DNA of 64,000 bases. Source: CAYUQT01 sp964596165 (GTDB lineage Bacteria > Planctomycetota > Phycisphaerae > UBA1845 > JAFGLZ01). The stretch is taken from positions 1 to 64,000 of the forward strand of contig CAZQTW010000006.1 of assembly GCA_964596165.1 (NCBI GenBank), written 5' to 3'. Below are positions 17,200 through 25,899 of this stretch, in pieces. The translations under genes and the position numbers were made by a program. Positions within the stretch are counted from its first letter, which is position 1, and the number at the start of each line of letters is the position of its first letter. Under the pieces are notes generated by a model that searched no databases, had not been told where the DNA came from, and was given only the letters and a program-made list of their open reading frames with translations.

Positions 17200-18643
17200 C
17201 TTCCTTGACCAGCGATTCCCACGCCGCCATCACGAGCGGGGCCACATCCGGCCCGACCGAGTTGAACTCGCCGTATTGCCGTTCCTTTCGGTTGTAGGCG
17301 TACGGGGCGAACCAGTCCCATTGCGACTTGGGGATGATGTAGCCGATCTCGTCGTTCGCCAGACCGATCACCATCTTGTACTTGCCCTTCATGAGCGGAA
17401 AGATCGTCGGCTCCAGCGGCGCGCCGGGGAAGTCCGCATTGGCCTCCTGTGGCCGCTGAAACGTGCCGACCGTCAGTTCCGGGTAGATCTCGCCGGGAAT
17501 CGCGGCGATCTGCAGCGGCCCGATTTCGATCAGGCCGACCTCGGTGTGGAGGAACGGATTCTTGATCACGTCCTTGGCCGCCTCCGCCGCCGCGGTGGTC
17601 GACCTGGTAATTTCCACGGCCTTTCCCTCGGCGTTGTAGATCGTGCGCTGGAAATTGCCCATCCCCATCGCGACCTTGTAGACCTGATTCCACACGGGAA
17701 CCAGGAAGCCCTTGGACGACGCCCGAATGGGCCCGGTGAGCGGCTGGGCCCTAGACAAGGCCTTGTCGGCCATCTTGGCGATGATCCGCCCGTAGACCAT
17801 CATCTTGCCGATCTCGTCCTCGGGCAGTTCCTTCTTGGTGAACGGGTCGATCTTCGGCTCGCGAGGGGCCAGAAGCCCACCGATCGTGCCTGTATTGTGA
17901 AGGGCGACGCCCCCGTAGAGCTTCTCAAGGTACTCCCGTTCGGTGGACGGAAAGTCGCTGCTCAGTTGCTTGTTTCTTGAACCCAGCACCTCGGGATGAC
18001 ACGGCATGTTGACCCACGTCGCAATCACCTTGCCGCCGGCTTCTTTGGCCTGTATGACCGTCACCCTCGAGTCGATGACCTTCGGCAACCGCGAGTCGCC
18101 GATCAGTTGGACGGTCTCGTTCGCGTCGAACTGGGCGATCCTGAGCTTGGCCGTCTTCGCGGATTCGTGGGCCTTTCGAATCGCCGCGACCGCCTTCTCG
18201 CGGATCATCTTGAGGTGCCCGGGGATGATGCCCGTCCGTCCGATCGGGCCCCAAATGCCCACCGTATCGGGGCCCGCGTGCGTGTGCGTGCTGCTGACCA
18301 GGATGTAGTCGATCGGCGGATCGAGTTTCAGGTCGGCCACCTGCTTGCGGATCCGAACAACCTCGTCGTTGAAGAAGCCGACCAGATCGAGCGCCACGAT
18401 GGCGATGCCGAACTTGCCGTCGTGAATGACAATCGCGCGGGCGTAGATGTCGTCATGGATCTTCTCGGCCTGCCGACCCGGTCCGTAGCCGGCCAGCCAG
18501 ATCGGCGGGGCATCGGCCGCGAGCTTCGGCGTGATGACCTCGACCGCCGCCCCGACACGGTACGTCGAAGGCTCGGCGGCACTGACCCATCGACCCGCAA
18601 ACGCAAGTGCAATACACGTAACGGTTACGGCGACACAACGCAT
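17162..18643 (-). CDS. exported neutral/alkaline ceramidase-like protein
   Basis: A 493-residue protein with a Sec signal peptide (MRCVAVTVTCIALAF to WVSAAEP). The N-terminal region matches the catalytic domain of neutral/alkaline non-lysosomal ceramidase: VEVITP, IVALDLVGF, and the zinc-binding STHTHAGPD. Further conserved points are NMPCHPEVLG and IPGEIYPEL. True ceramidases are larger (~650-750 residues) with an Ig-like C-terminal domain that is not evident here. Planctomycetes carry many short relatives with unknown amide substrates, so I keep the substrate open. ATG 18643 has GAGGAG upstream. The 3' end overlaps yajC convergently by 38 bases. Confidence 0.83.
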   Translation of the reverse strand: MRCVAVTVTCIALAFAGRWVSAAEPSTYRVGAAVEVITPKLAADAPPIWLAGYGPGRQAEKIHDDIYARAIVIHDGKFGIAIVALDLVGFFNDEVVRIRKQVADLKLDPPIDYILVSSTHTHAGPDTVGIWGPIGRTGIIPGHLKMIREKAVAAIRKAHESAKTAKLRIAQFDANETVQLIGDSRLPKVIDSRVTVIQAKEAGGKVIATWVNMPCHPEVLGSRNKQLSSDFPSTEREYLEKLYGGVALHNTGTIGGLLAPREPKIDPFTKKELPEDEIGKMMVYGRIIAKMADKALSRAQPLTGPIRASSKGFLVPVWNQVYKVAMGMGNFQRTIYNAEGKAVEITRSTTAAAEAAKDVIKNPFLHTEVGLIEIGPLQIAAIPGEIYPELTVGTFQRPQEANADFPGAPLEPTIFPLMKGKYKMVIGLANDEIGYIIPKSQWDWFAPYAYNRKERQYGEFNSVGPDVAPLVMAAWESLVKEATSSRAPSRPLP

Positions 18644-18662
18644 ACGTCCTGCTCCTCATATA

Positions 18663-18681
18663 GTGCAGTGATGAACTGCAC
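18663..18681. promoter_or_regulatory. perfect inverted repeat upstream of ceramidase-like gene
   Basis: GTGCAGT (18663-18669) and ACTGCAC (18675-18681) form a perfect 7-bp dyad around GATGA, 20 bases from the start codon. Size and position suit an operator or a short 5'-leader hairpin. Confidence 0.4.
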
Positions 18682-18870
18682 GGCTGTTGATACCGGTGGA
18701 TCGTGTTCTCCCCGCAAGGGAGTCGTCGATGAATCTTGATCCACCTTCTTTCTAGCTTGCCCTATTATTGCGGAACGGAGATTGGGGAGAAGCGGCGATT
18801 CCTGTATGTTCTTGTAGGATCACCAGAACCTTTGCCACGGTGAAGCTTGGCATTATTTGTGGTCATTGAG

Positions 18871-19212
18871 ATGGCAGTCCTGTTGGGACTGATCATCTGC
18901 GCGCCGCCGGTTCTGGCTTTGCGCAAACGACATCAACTCGTTCCCGACCGGGCCCGGCGTCGGTTGGCTTTGTTGAGGACGCGGATGGTCGGCCGCGGGA
19001 ATACACACCCCTCGTGGAGCGTTGCGGGAATGGTGGCGGCCTATCTCGTCTTCTTTGCCAGTGCCGTAGCAGACGATCATACGTCCGGTCCAAAAGATGG
19101 CCAGGACGTGTTTGGCAACATCAGCTCTGATCGGGGCGGTATGTTCCATTTGGATCTTCCTACATCTCCGGCGCTACGGACGTCGGGTGAAAGCATTTCT
19201 CGACGAGGTTGA
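18871..19212 (+). CDS. N-terminal part of a small membrane protein, probably frameshifted
   Basis: The frame from ATG 18871 (or TTG 18847) encodes two hydrophobic helices (MAVLLGLIICAPPVLAL and SVAGMVAAYLVFFASAVA) and then runs into unconvincing sequence. The overlapping frame starting at 19097 supplies a third helix and a zinc ribbon. The two pieces look like one planctomycete-type membrane zinc-ribbon protein split by a single-base shift around 19070-19100. The alternative is two overlapping small genes. Little else can be said about function. Confidence 0.4.
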   Translation: MAVLLGLIICAPPVLALRKRHQLVPDRARRRLALLRTRMVGRGNTHPSWSVAGMVAAYLVFFASAVADDHTSGPKDGQDVFGNISSDRGGMFHLDLPTSPALRTSGESISRRG

Positions 19213-19363
19213 ACGTGGGGACTACCGCGTTTGCTTGAAGTGCCTCTACTCACTTCAGGGACTCGGCGATGTGGAACGTTGCCCCGAATGCGGGAGTGAA
19301 TTCACATACGCCCAACTGCGCGAAGGCTGGTCCGATGTCGTCAAGCTGGGTCGGCGGAAATAG
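19097..19363 (+). CDS. small membrane protein with C-terminal zinc ribbon
   Basis: An 88-residue reading with one hydrophobic helix (LATSALIGAVCSIWIFLHL), then CLKCLYSLQGL and CPECGSEF. This C-x2-C-Y-S-L-x-GL ... CPECG pattern is common in short planctomycete membrane proteins of unknown role. Upstream in this frame a TAG at 19067 blocks extension, but the neighbouring frame (18871-19212) supplies plausible preceding helices, so this may be the 3' half of a frameshifted gene. Confidence 0.5.
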   Translation: MARTCLATSALIGAVCSIWIFLHLRRYGRRVKAFLDEVERGDYRVCLKCLYSLQGLGDVERCPECGSEFTYAQLREGWSDVVKLGRRK

Positions 19364-19591
19364 CCTACACAGCCGGGCTGCGAGGTGCGGCTCGGCAGAC
19401 AGCCCCTGACATGCTTGCGTGGGCATGGCTGGCTTACTCGCTATCCAGACAACAGGAATCAGCCCAGAGAGGCGAACGCAAGAGATATGCGGAAGTATGA
19501 GGATACTATATTGCTGAAGTAACAGCCGAAAGACACCCAATCTTGGCCTACTGAAACATTGACATTGGAGGTCGACAGGACTAGGATAGGA

Positions 19592-19623
19592 TGCGTAGGG
19601 GACTCCCGTAGCAGGGAGACGCA
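19592..19623 (+). other. bulged hairpin in the 499-base gap before the PEP-CTERM gene
   Basis: TGCGT (19592-19596) pairs with ACGCA (19619-19623) and CTCCC (19603-19607) pairs with GGGAG (19614-19618). The stacked stem has a one-sided AGGGGA bulge and a GTAGCA loop. The rest of 19364-19862 shows no gene and no clear promoter. It could be a leader element or chance. Confidence 0.3.
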
Positions 19624-19862
19624 CCAGGGGGAATATGGCGGGGAAGAAACCCTCCGGATTCTGTTCGCTGGAAAACAACAGGGCTCATGTATCTTAAGTT
19701 ATTGGGCGGCCGTGTATTACGGGAACCGGTTCGTTTCCAGGGTTAACGCACCATAGTCCTGAGACGTGAAGGATAGGACGAGTATTCGTGGTTGCCCTCA
19801 AGTGGGCTTGGGCTCGCTGGAGTGGCATGTATCCGGTGAGCAATCGCTGAGGAGAGGGAGAA

Positions 19863-20711
19863 ATGTATCGCGTAACGGAAAGGTTCGTTGGAGCCACCTT
19901 GGCGGTGGTGGTATTGGGGACCTGCGCGGCCGGCCGTGCAGCCGCAAGTCTGATCACATTGTCAGATAGGAACTCGACGCTGAAGGTGGACACCGGTTCT
20001 TCAGCCGGTGTCTATGAATGGCAGGTGGACGGCGTGAACCAGGTCGCGCAACAGTGGTTCTGGTATCGAGTTGGAAGCGCCGGCGGGGAGTACGCCATCA
20101 ACACGCTGGTGCAGAAGGCCGTCAAGGCGTCCGACACGAACGCCGATCCTGGAGATGATGTGCTGTTCATCACGTATGGAGACGCGAACGGTACGTTTGA
20201 GATCGACGTGAAGTACAGCCTCCAGGGCGGTCAAGCCGGCACGTTCCGTTCGGACCTCGGGGAACAGGTGGCGATCCGCAACATCGGCAGTTCGACACTG
20301 AGTTTCCACCTTTTCCAGTACAGCGACTTCAATCTGAATGGGTCCGGTCAGGGACAAACCGTTCTTCTCACCCCCACCGGCGGTCCGCAGCGGGCCACTC
20401 AGACGGGCAACGGGTTGATGATGAGCGAGACGGTTGTGACGCCGGCCCCCAGTCTGTGGGAGGCGAACGTTTACGCCGTCACGTTGGACAAGTTGAACAA
20501 CGTGACGGACATCACGACCAACCTGAATGGCCAGCTATCCGCGAGCGGCGACGTAACGTGGGCATTCCAGTGGGACTTCTCACTGGAACCGGGCAAGACC
20601 TATCTGATCAGCAAGGACAAGTCCATCACCGTCGTGCCGGAACCCTGCACGGCGTTGCTGAGCGGCATCGCATTCGCGCTCGTGGGTTGGGGCAGGCGTC
20701 GCCTCTTGTAG
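19863..20711 (+). CDS. PEP-CTERM sorting-domain protein
   Basis: A 282-residue secreted protein. It has an N-terminal signal peptide (VGATLAVVVLGTCAAGRAAA) and a beta-rich body with no family I recognise. The C-terminal sorting tail has the VPEPCTALL motif, a hydrophobic stretch (SGIAFALVGWG) and a terminal RRR cluster. Family knowledge: exosortase recognises this tail, and such proteins usually travel with exopolysaccharide. No exosortase is visible here, though an EPS locus starts just downstream. GAGGAGAGGGAG precedes ATG 19863. Confidence 0.88.
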   Translation: MYRVTERFVGATLAVVVLGTCAAGRAAASLITLSDRNSTLKVDTGSSAGVYEWQVDGVNQVAQQWFWYRVGSAGGEYAINTLVQKAVKASDTNADPGDDVLFITYGDANGTFEIDVKYSLQGGQAGTFRSDLGEQVAIRNIGSSTLSFHLFQYSDFNLNGSGQGQTVLLTPTGGPQRATQTGNGLMMSETVVTPAPSLWEANVYAVTLDKLNNVTDITTNLNGQLSASGDVTWAFQWDFSLEPGKTYLISKDKSITVVPEPCTALLSGIAFALVGWGRRRLL

Positions 20712-20774
20712 CCATTGAGCAAGGCGAATCGCCGGGAGACCCCGGCCGGCACGATCCGCTTGCAGTCTTTCGAC

Positions 20775-20814
20775 CGTCCCCTTGAGTTCGCCGTCAAGGG
20801 GACGTTTCTTTTTT
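20775..20814 (+). terminator. intrinsic terminator after PEP-CTERM gene
   Basis: CGTCCCCTTGA (20775-20785) pairs perfectly over 11 bp with TCAAGGGGACG (20794-20804) around an 8-base loop, followed by TTTCTTTTTT (20805-20814). It is 64 bases after the stop codon. Confidence 0.9.
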
Positions 20815-21136
20815 CGGCGGCTCTTTGTCAAACTCGGGCGGCCTGAGGGCACCGATCGCCCGAATGCATGCTTTCGTACCCGTGCGGCACAACAGGTCTT
20901 GAGGCAGGCCCGCCTCAAACCAGTCCCCATCCATGGCCGGAGCAGGGCGATGCAGCAGCGCATACGAGGTCGTGTGGACGACCGCCCGTATGACCGCTCG
21001 GACTAGCAGAAGCCGCTCGCCGATCTTTCGCTTGAGTCTCCCATCGAGCAAAGGCACGTCGGCAGGGAGGCATCGAATCCGAAGTCAGGGTTCAGGTCCG
21101 CTGCCACCGGAGATGCCGTGGTTTAGCGTTTCCTGT
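20815..21136. other. gene-poor spacer with a doubtful 87-codon minus-strand ORF
   Basis: The spacer between the PEP-CTERM terminator and the asparagine-synthetase-like gene holds a minus-strand GTG frame (21057 to 20794) of 87 codons. It has a basic start (LLDGRLKRKIGERLL) and four cysteine-poor low-complexity segments. It lacks a ribosome binding site and runs across the terminator. I do not recognise it and do not call it a gene. No other structure is seen. Confidence 0.3.
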
Positions 21137-23077
21137 TCACGAGGCGGGCCGCGACCGGGGGCCCCACTTCCGGTCGAACAACGAGAACGTGATGAGAATC
21201 TCAAATAGATGGTTCAATCTGGGGGCGGGCGCGTTCATGTCGTCCGCCAACAGCGCTCGTACCGTGGCGACGTCGAAAAACTGCGGATCAAGGCCCTCCA
21301 CGACCGTTTCGACCAGTCGTCGATACGCCGCACACGATCGAAGTGACGCGTTCCGATCGTGCCAAGACTTGGTCGTGAAGATGGATCGGCCGGGAACAGA
21401 GCGCCTGAACGAGGCCACGAACTTCGACGTTCTTGCCAAGCGCCTCGCCAATGCCTTGGCCGTCCGGGGCACGACATCCAACCATTGGTCCCAGGGCGGA
21501 CACAACCCGGCGGGCAAACCCGTGTTGATGTCCCTAAGGCGACCCAGCCGGGGATGAGCGAGTTGGAGGGCATGACGCACGAGGCGACCACGAAGGCACC
21601 AGGACGACGGAAGGGACAACGACAAGTCGGCCAAGGCGTTGTCGAAGAGCGGCGACCGCTCCAGGAAGCGAGTGCGCAACCCGCGCACGAAGCCCATCGT
21701 CGTAAAGGCCTGCCAATCTCGAAGCGCGAGTGACTTCACGACTTCAACCGAGGACACGTGTGAGGACAACTGTTCGTGAAGGTATCGGATCATGCATTCT
21801 TTGGCCAGCACGGCGACGTCCTTCATTTCGTCGGTGAGAGCCAACATCATGAGGTCTTGCCTTTCGCCGCGCCGAACCAGAGGGCCCTCCGAGAGAAACC
21901 GGGCGATTCGCCTTGCCTGAAGTGATGCGGGGGGCGACGGATACAGACCGGGCGGCACGAGGTCGCCTGAGAAGTATCCTTTGAAGGCGGCGTCGAACCG
22001 GTCACCCGTCAGGACAACCTCAATGCCGGCGGCGGCCATCTCGTCATGCTTGCCTATGGAATGGCAGCCCACAAACGTGCAGAGACCCTCGTTGATCTCG
22101 GTCGCCTCCTCCGCGATTCGGGCATAGTAGTCTGAATCCCTCTCCAAGAGTAAATGCCGAGTTCCCGTTATCCGTGCGGCTCTTGTCGCAATGTGAGTCT
22201 CCGGCGCATCGGCGCGCCCCCTGTCCGAAAGCGTCGCGGCGATCGATCCGGGCGGCGACACGGCAAGCACGAGCCGGGAATCGATGCCCCCACTCAGCAT
22301 GACGGCGGCCTTGCTCCCGTCCGACGTCCGCTTGGCGACCGACCGACGGAATCGATCAAGAAGCTCTCGAGACGCGCTCTTCCAGTCGCGCAAATCACCG
22401 GGTGTCTCGCGGGGCAGCATGGGCGCGTAGCACGAGGTCGACCACGTCCCTCCGTCCAGCGAGGCATGCGTTCCGGCAGTCAGTCGCACAATGTCCGTAA
22501 AGAGGGTGCGATCGCCCAGCACGCGCTCGAACACGGTCAGTTCCGCGACAGCTCGACGGTCGTACACCCTGCCGATGTCGTGGCGATACCGCAACAGGGA
22601 TCGCACGGAGGAAGCAAACGCGCATTCGTCCGGTCCCTTCCAGACAAATAGAAGGCACGCGCCGAAACGGTCCGTGTAGAGATGCAGTCTCTTGTCGCGC
22701 GTGTCGAAGACGGCGATCGCGAAGGTGCCGTTGAGCGTGCGGACGAAACGCGGGCCCGCCCGAAGGTAGAGATCGAGACAGTACTCGGCCCGCTGAATGT
22801 TGGGAGACCGATCCCTTCGCTCGGCCGGGACCTCACCGACCTCGGGGAAGACCTCTCCGTCCATCCAGAGATGGACACCGTCTCGACTCGCCATGGCGGA
22901 CTTGGCATGTTCCAGGCGGATGCCATGGCCTATGGCGGCTCCGGCACATCGATCCGTGGAAAAGACCTGCAATTCTTGCGAATCCACCCAACGCAAGGGG
23001 GCTGCCATGCGGCTCAGGGCACCTGTAAGGTCCTCTTGCCGGAACCCTCTCGAGACGATTCCCAGAATACCGGGCAT
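21137..23077 (-). CDS. asparagine-synthetase-like protein with non-canonical amidotransferase N-terminus
   Basis: A 646-residue two-domain protein. Residues 1-200 have the class II glutamine amidotransferase fold (LNGTFAIAVFDTRDKRLHL, LYTDRFGACLLF). The second residue, normally the Cys nucleophile released after Met (MCGI), is Pro here (MPGILG), so glutaminase activity is not expected. The C-terminal domain keeps the ATP pyrophosphatase loop MLSGGIDSRLVLAV. Such proteins are frequent in EPS clusters and near lasso-type cyclases, where they may amidate sugars or proteins using ammonia or an amine. ATG 23077 follows GAGGA. It is the last gene of the EPS operon. Confidence 0.83.
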   Translation of the reverse strand: MPGILGIVSRGFRQEDLTGALSRMAAPLRWVDSQELQVFSTDRCAGAAIGHGIRLEHAKSAMASRDGVHLWMDGEVFPEVGEVPAERRDRSPNIQRAEYCLDLYLRAGPRFVRTLNGTFAIAVFDTRDKRLHLYTDRFGACLLFVWKGPDECAFASSVRSLLRYRHDIGRVYDRRAVAELTVFERVLGDRTLFTDIVRLTAGTHASLDGGTWSTSCYAPMLPRETPGDLRDWKSASRELLDRFRRSVAKRTSDGSKAAVMLSGGIDSRLVLAVSPPGSIAATLSDRGRADAPETHIATRAARITGTRHLLLERDSDYYARIAEEATEINEGLCTFVGCHSIGKHDEMAAAGIEVVLTGDRFDAAFKGYFSGDLVPPGLYPSPPASLQARRIARFLSEGPLVRRGERQDLMMLALTDEMKDVAVLAKECMIRYLHEQLSSHVSSVEVVKSLALRDWQAFTTMGFVRGLRTRFLERSPLFDNALADLSLSLPSSWCLRGRLVRHALQLAHPRLGRLRDINTGLPAGLCPPWDQWLDVVPRTAKALARRLARTSKFVASFRRSVPGRSIFTTKSWHDRNASLRSCAAYRRLVETVVEGLDPQFFDVATVRALLADDMNAPAPRLNHLFEILITFSLFDRKWGPRSRPAS

Positions 23078-23140
23078 GTCATTTCCTCTAACCGACGCGC
23101 CCCCGGACGACCGAGGCCATACTCCCCCCTACGTCCGTCG

Positions 23141-24739
23141 CTATCCCTCGGAAGGATTCCGTCGGGTCAGCCGGCCGAATCGACGCGATATCGTGTCCTT
23201 CATCCCCTGCGGGAGGACGCGATGCCAGTAGATTATCCCAAGAACAAGGCCTCCCATGCACAGTCCGACAACGAGGCTGGTCCCCGGCCGGTCCGACCCC
23301 AGGTAACGTGCCACGAACAAACAGGCGCAGAACGGAACGTTCGACAGCAGCGGGCCGACAGCGGACTCGACGGCATATCGCCACAGCGGCACGCCGATCG
23401 TGCGGCAACTGTACCATGGTACGATCAGCCCGTTGACAACGGTCAGCGGCAACACAACGGCTAACCCCGCGCCCACCAGTCCCCACTCGAGTGGCCCCAT
23501 ACCCAGCAACGCCAGGGGAATGGAGCAGAATGCGGCCACGAGCGTTGCCGCGGCCGGCACACCGTGTCGACCGATGCCCATGAGAATCTGATAACCCGCT
23601 TGCTGAACAAACCAAGCCAGATGTCCCAGCGCGAGGACCGTCAGAACCAGTCCTTGATCGTACCGACTGCCCATCCACAACAGAAGAATGGGTTTGCCGA
23701 GGATTGCCAGCGTCAGAATCATCGGCAGGGAGAGGTACAAGCTGTACCTCGTCCCTTTGATCAGGAGGTCTTGCAGGCCGGCCGGGTCGCCCCCCGCATG
23801 CAACGCGCTGGCGGTTGGCGAGAGGACGTAGGCGAATTTGTTCATGAAGCGTGACGCGTGTCTGATCAGTGCGGCCGGACGGGAGTAGAGCGCCAGAGCG
23901 GACGGTCCGATCATCCGCACAATCAAAAGGCTGTTGGTCTGATAGAGGATGACATGGGCAATGTGGCCCAGGATCGACTTGCCGCCGAACGTGGTCATCT
24001 CCCAGGCATGAGTCCTGCTGGCCAAGCGAACGGACACCCGCAGCCCCGGACAATAGTGGTAGGCCGCCAAGAGGCGCAGCGTGCCGGCAACGATCTCTCC
24101 AAGCCACGTGATTGCCGCCATGGCCAGCAACCCCCCGCCGAGAACGACCGACAGAATCATCCCGCCCGCCGTCATCGCGTGCACGCCGGAGGATATCGCA
24201 TTGTGGACATCCCAGCGGTGGCAGGCCGTCACCACGCCGTTGTAGACGGCAAACACGAACTCGGTGACGATGCTGAGTCCCAAGAGCAGGATCAGCCACT
24301 GTGCCTCGCGAATGTGACCCGCCAGACGGGCGCCGAACCAATACGGGACCATCACGGAAGTCAACACGCTCAGGCCGAGGATGATGGAACCGGTAATGAA
24401 GTAGATCACCAGGCCGGTGCTGACCGTTGAATTCATGTTGGCGGTGTCGTTCGCGGCGCGGTAGCGGGCCACGAAGCGACTCACCGATCCCATCACCCCA
24501 CCGGAAACCAATCCGAAGTGTCCGACCAGCGACCAGCCGAAATCCCACACGCCCAGCGTTTCCTGGCCGACGTAGCGATCGATAACCCGAGGCAGAACAA
24601 ACCCCGCGACGACGAAGACCAGGTGACCGGCCCAGCTCGCCACCACGTTGAACGCCATCCGATCGCGCCCCGTCCGGTCGTCCGTCGAGGGGCCGGCGGC
24701 CTCGCCGCTCATGACTTGTTCGGTATCGCTCACGGTCAA
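23141..24739 (-). CDS. Wzx-like polysaccharide flippase
   Basis: A 532-residue polytopic protein with about 12-14 hydrophobic segments. It starts with a conserved first helix pair (FNVVASWAGHLVFVVAGFVL, then PRVIDRYVG) typical of MOP-superfamily polysaccharide transporters. It would flip undecaprenyl-pyrophosphate-linked repeat units to the periplasmic face. The start is TTG 24739 (GGAG at 5 bases) or GTG 24733. It is 19 bases downstream of the sulfotransferase gene and in the same operon. Confidence 0.87.
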   Translation of the reverse strand: MTVSDTEQVMSGEAAGPSTDDRTGRDRMAFNVVASWAGHLVFVVAGFVLPRVIDRYVGQETLGVWDFGWSLVGHFGLVSGGVMGSVSRFVARYRAANDTANMNSTVSTGLVIYFITGSIILGLSVLTSVMVPYWFGARLAGHIREAQWLILLLGLSIVTEFVFAVYNGVVTACHRWDVHNAISSGVHAMTAGGMILSVVLGGGLLAMAAITWLGEIVAGTLRLLAAYHYCPGLRVSVRLASRTHAWEMTTFGGKSILGHIAHVILYQTNSLLIVRMIGPSALALYSRPAALIRHASRFMNKFAYVLSPTASALHAGGDPAGLQDLLIKGTRYSLYLSLPMILTLAILGKPILLLWMGSRYDQGLVLTVLALGHLAWFVQQAGYQILMGIGRHGVPAAATLVAAFCSIPLALLGMGPLEWGLVGAGLAVVLPLTVVNGLIVPWYSCRTIGVPLWRYAVESAVGPLLSNVPFCACLFVARYLGSDRPGTSLVVGLCMGGLVLGIIYWHRVLPQGMKDTISRRFGRLTRRNPSEG

Positions 24740-24758
24740 CCGCGCTCCATCGCCGCGG

Positions 24759-25730
24759 CTAGGTGTAGCCGTAGCGCCGGTTCATCTCACCGGCTACCGT
24801 GGCGAACACCCGCAGGTCTTGGTCGGTCAGCGCGGTCCGCCATCGTTCGTCAAGACGGATCTCGGAAGTCCTGTCCAGCCTCATCCCGTTGCCAATCACG
24901 TGCTGCTCGACCGAACGAAAATCTCGTACGGCTCGTTTCGGATCCACGCCAAGAAACTCGAAGACTCCGTCGAGAACCTTGCCCGGATCGGCGCACAAGT
25001 CCTCGTAGCGAACCTGCATCCATCGGGATGAATCGACTCCCGCCAACACGCACTCGGCCTCCTCATTGCTGCGCCGCCACTCATAGGCGGCTTGGGAGAT
25101 TGTCAGGCGTTCCCCCCGTCGATCCCCACCCATGCCGCCTCCGCGGAGGGCCGCCTCCTGGGCGTCCGCATAACGGGCGGGATCGGTGTAGGTCAAGGCG
25201 ACCGCGCGACCATCTCGAATCAGACGAATGACCTTTACGTTGAGATCGGGGTTCCTCCAGAGGTACTTCAATCGAAGGGCGATCTTGGAGGAGTCGACAA
25301 TGATCTTCGCCTTGGCCGTCTCGCAGACCGCATGAGCCAGGGCGGCGTTTCGCTGCTGAACGCGGGCGTGTTCCGCCCTCCACGTCGGAGACAGGCCGAG
25401 AGCGACATCCCTGATGCGCTCGAGCAGAGGACCTCGATGCAGCGGCTTCAGCAAGCGGCGAGCATAGGCACTCGAGCATGAACGGTAATCCGTGCCGGCG
25501 TCGTCAATCGTGAAGGGAATGCCCCTTCTCCCCAGGGCGTCGCTTATCTCGCGCCAGAACCGGCACTGCTTGATCAGCGCACCACACGAGCACCGGTAAC
25601 GGTCGGTATCCCCCAGCGAGGTCACCTTCAGTTCGCCCACCGTACAGACGTCCGGGTGCGAGCCGAGCAGCATCGCCAAGAGCGTTGAACCCGAGTGACT
25701 CGCCGCCAGGATGTAGGCCATCTGCTGCAT
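24759..25730 (-). CDS. sulfotransferase family protein
   Basis: A 323-residue protein with the 5'-phosphosulfate loop of PAPS-dependent sulfotransferases (ILAASHSGSTLLAMLLGSHP), a VGELK motif, and the 3'-phosphate contact region KVIRLIRDGRAVALTY. An RYEDLCADPGKVL motif near residue 245 is also standard for carbohydrate sulfotransferases. It would sulfate the polysaccharide or a precursor in the cytosol. CSCGALIKQC gives extra cysteines of unknown role. ATG 25730 or 25721 (MAYILAAS) are plausible starts; a TTG at 25763 would add 11 residues. About 170 bases separate it from the upstream wecG-like gene. Confidence 0.85.
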   Translation of the reverse strand: MQQMAYILAASHSGSTLLAMLLGSHPDVCTVGELKVTSLGDTDRYRCSCGALIKQCRFWREISDALGRRGIPFTIDDAGTDYRSCSSAYARRLLKPLHRGPLLERIRDVALGLSPTWRAEHARVQQRNAALAHAVCETAKAKIIVDSSKIALRLKYLWRNPDLNVKVIRLIRDGRAVALTYTDPARYADAQEAALRGGGMGGDRRGERLTISQAAYEWRRSNEEAECVLAGVDSSRWMQVRYEDLCADPGKVLDGVFEFLGVDPKRAVRDFRSVEQHVIGNGMRLDRTSEIRLDERWRTALTDQDLRVFATVAGEMNRRYGYT

Positions 25731-25899
25731 CGTCTGTGACTCGGACAAAGCTAACCCTGTCAACCCCGAAAGGTCTTGAACGGTCCGTCCGGCCGTCGAC
25801 CATCCCGCAGGACATCATATCTCGAACGGGTCTCTCCGGCGTTCCCCATTGCCGACGGACTCCGGACGGAAATGCGCTCTCCGTATCCGTGCGGCCGGA

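Noticed and set aside
19592..19623. Resemblance of GGGAGACGCA to part of the c-di-GMP-I riboswitch
   Set aside because: The rest of the aptamer, including the CACGCACAGGGCAAACC-like half and tetraloop receptor, is absent.
20794..21057. An 87-codon minus-strand frame
   Set aside because: No ribosome binding site, low-complexity composition, and it crosses the PEP-CTERM terminator.
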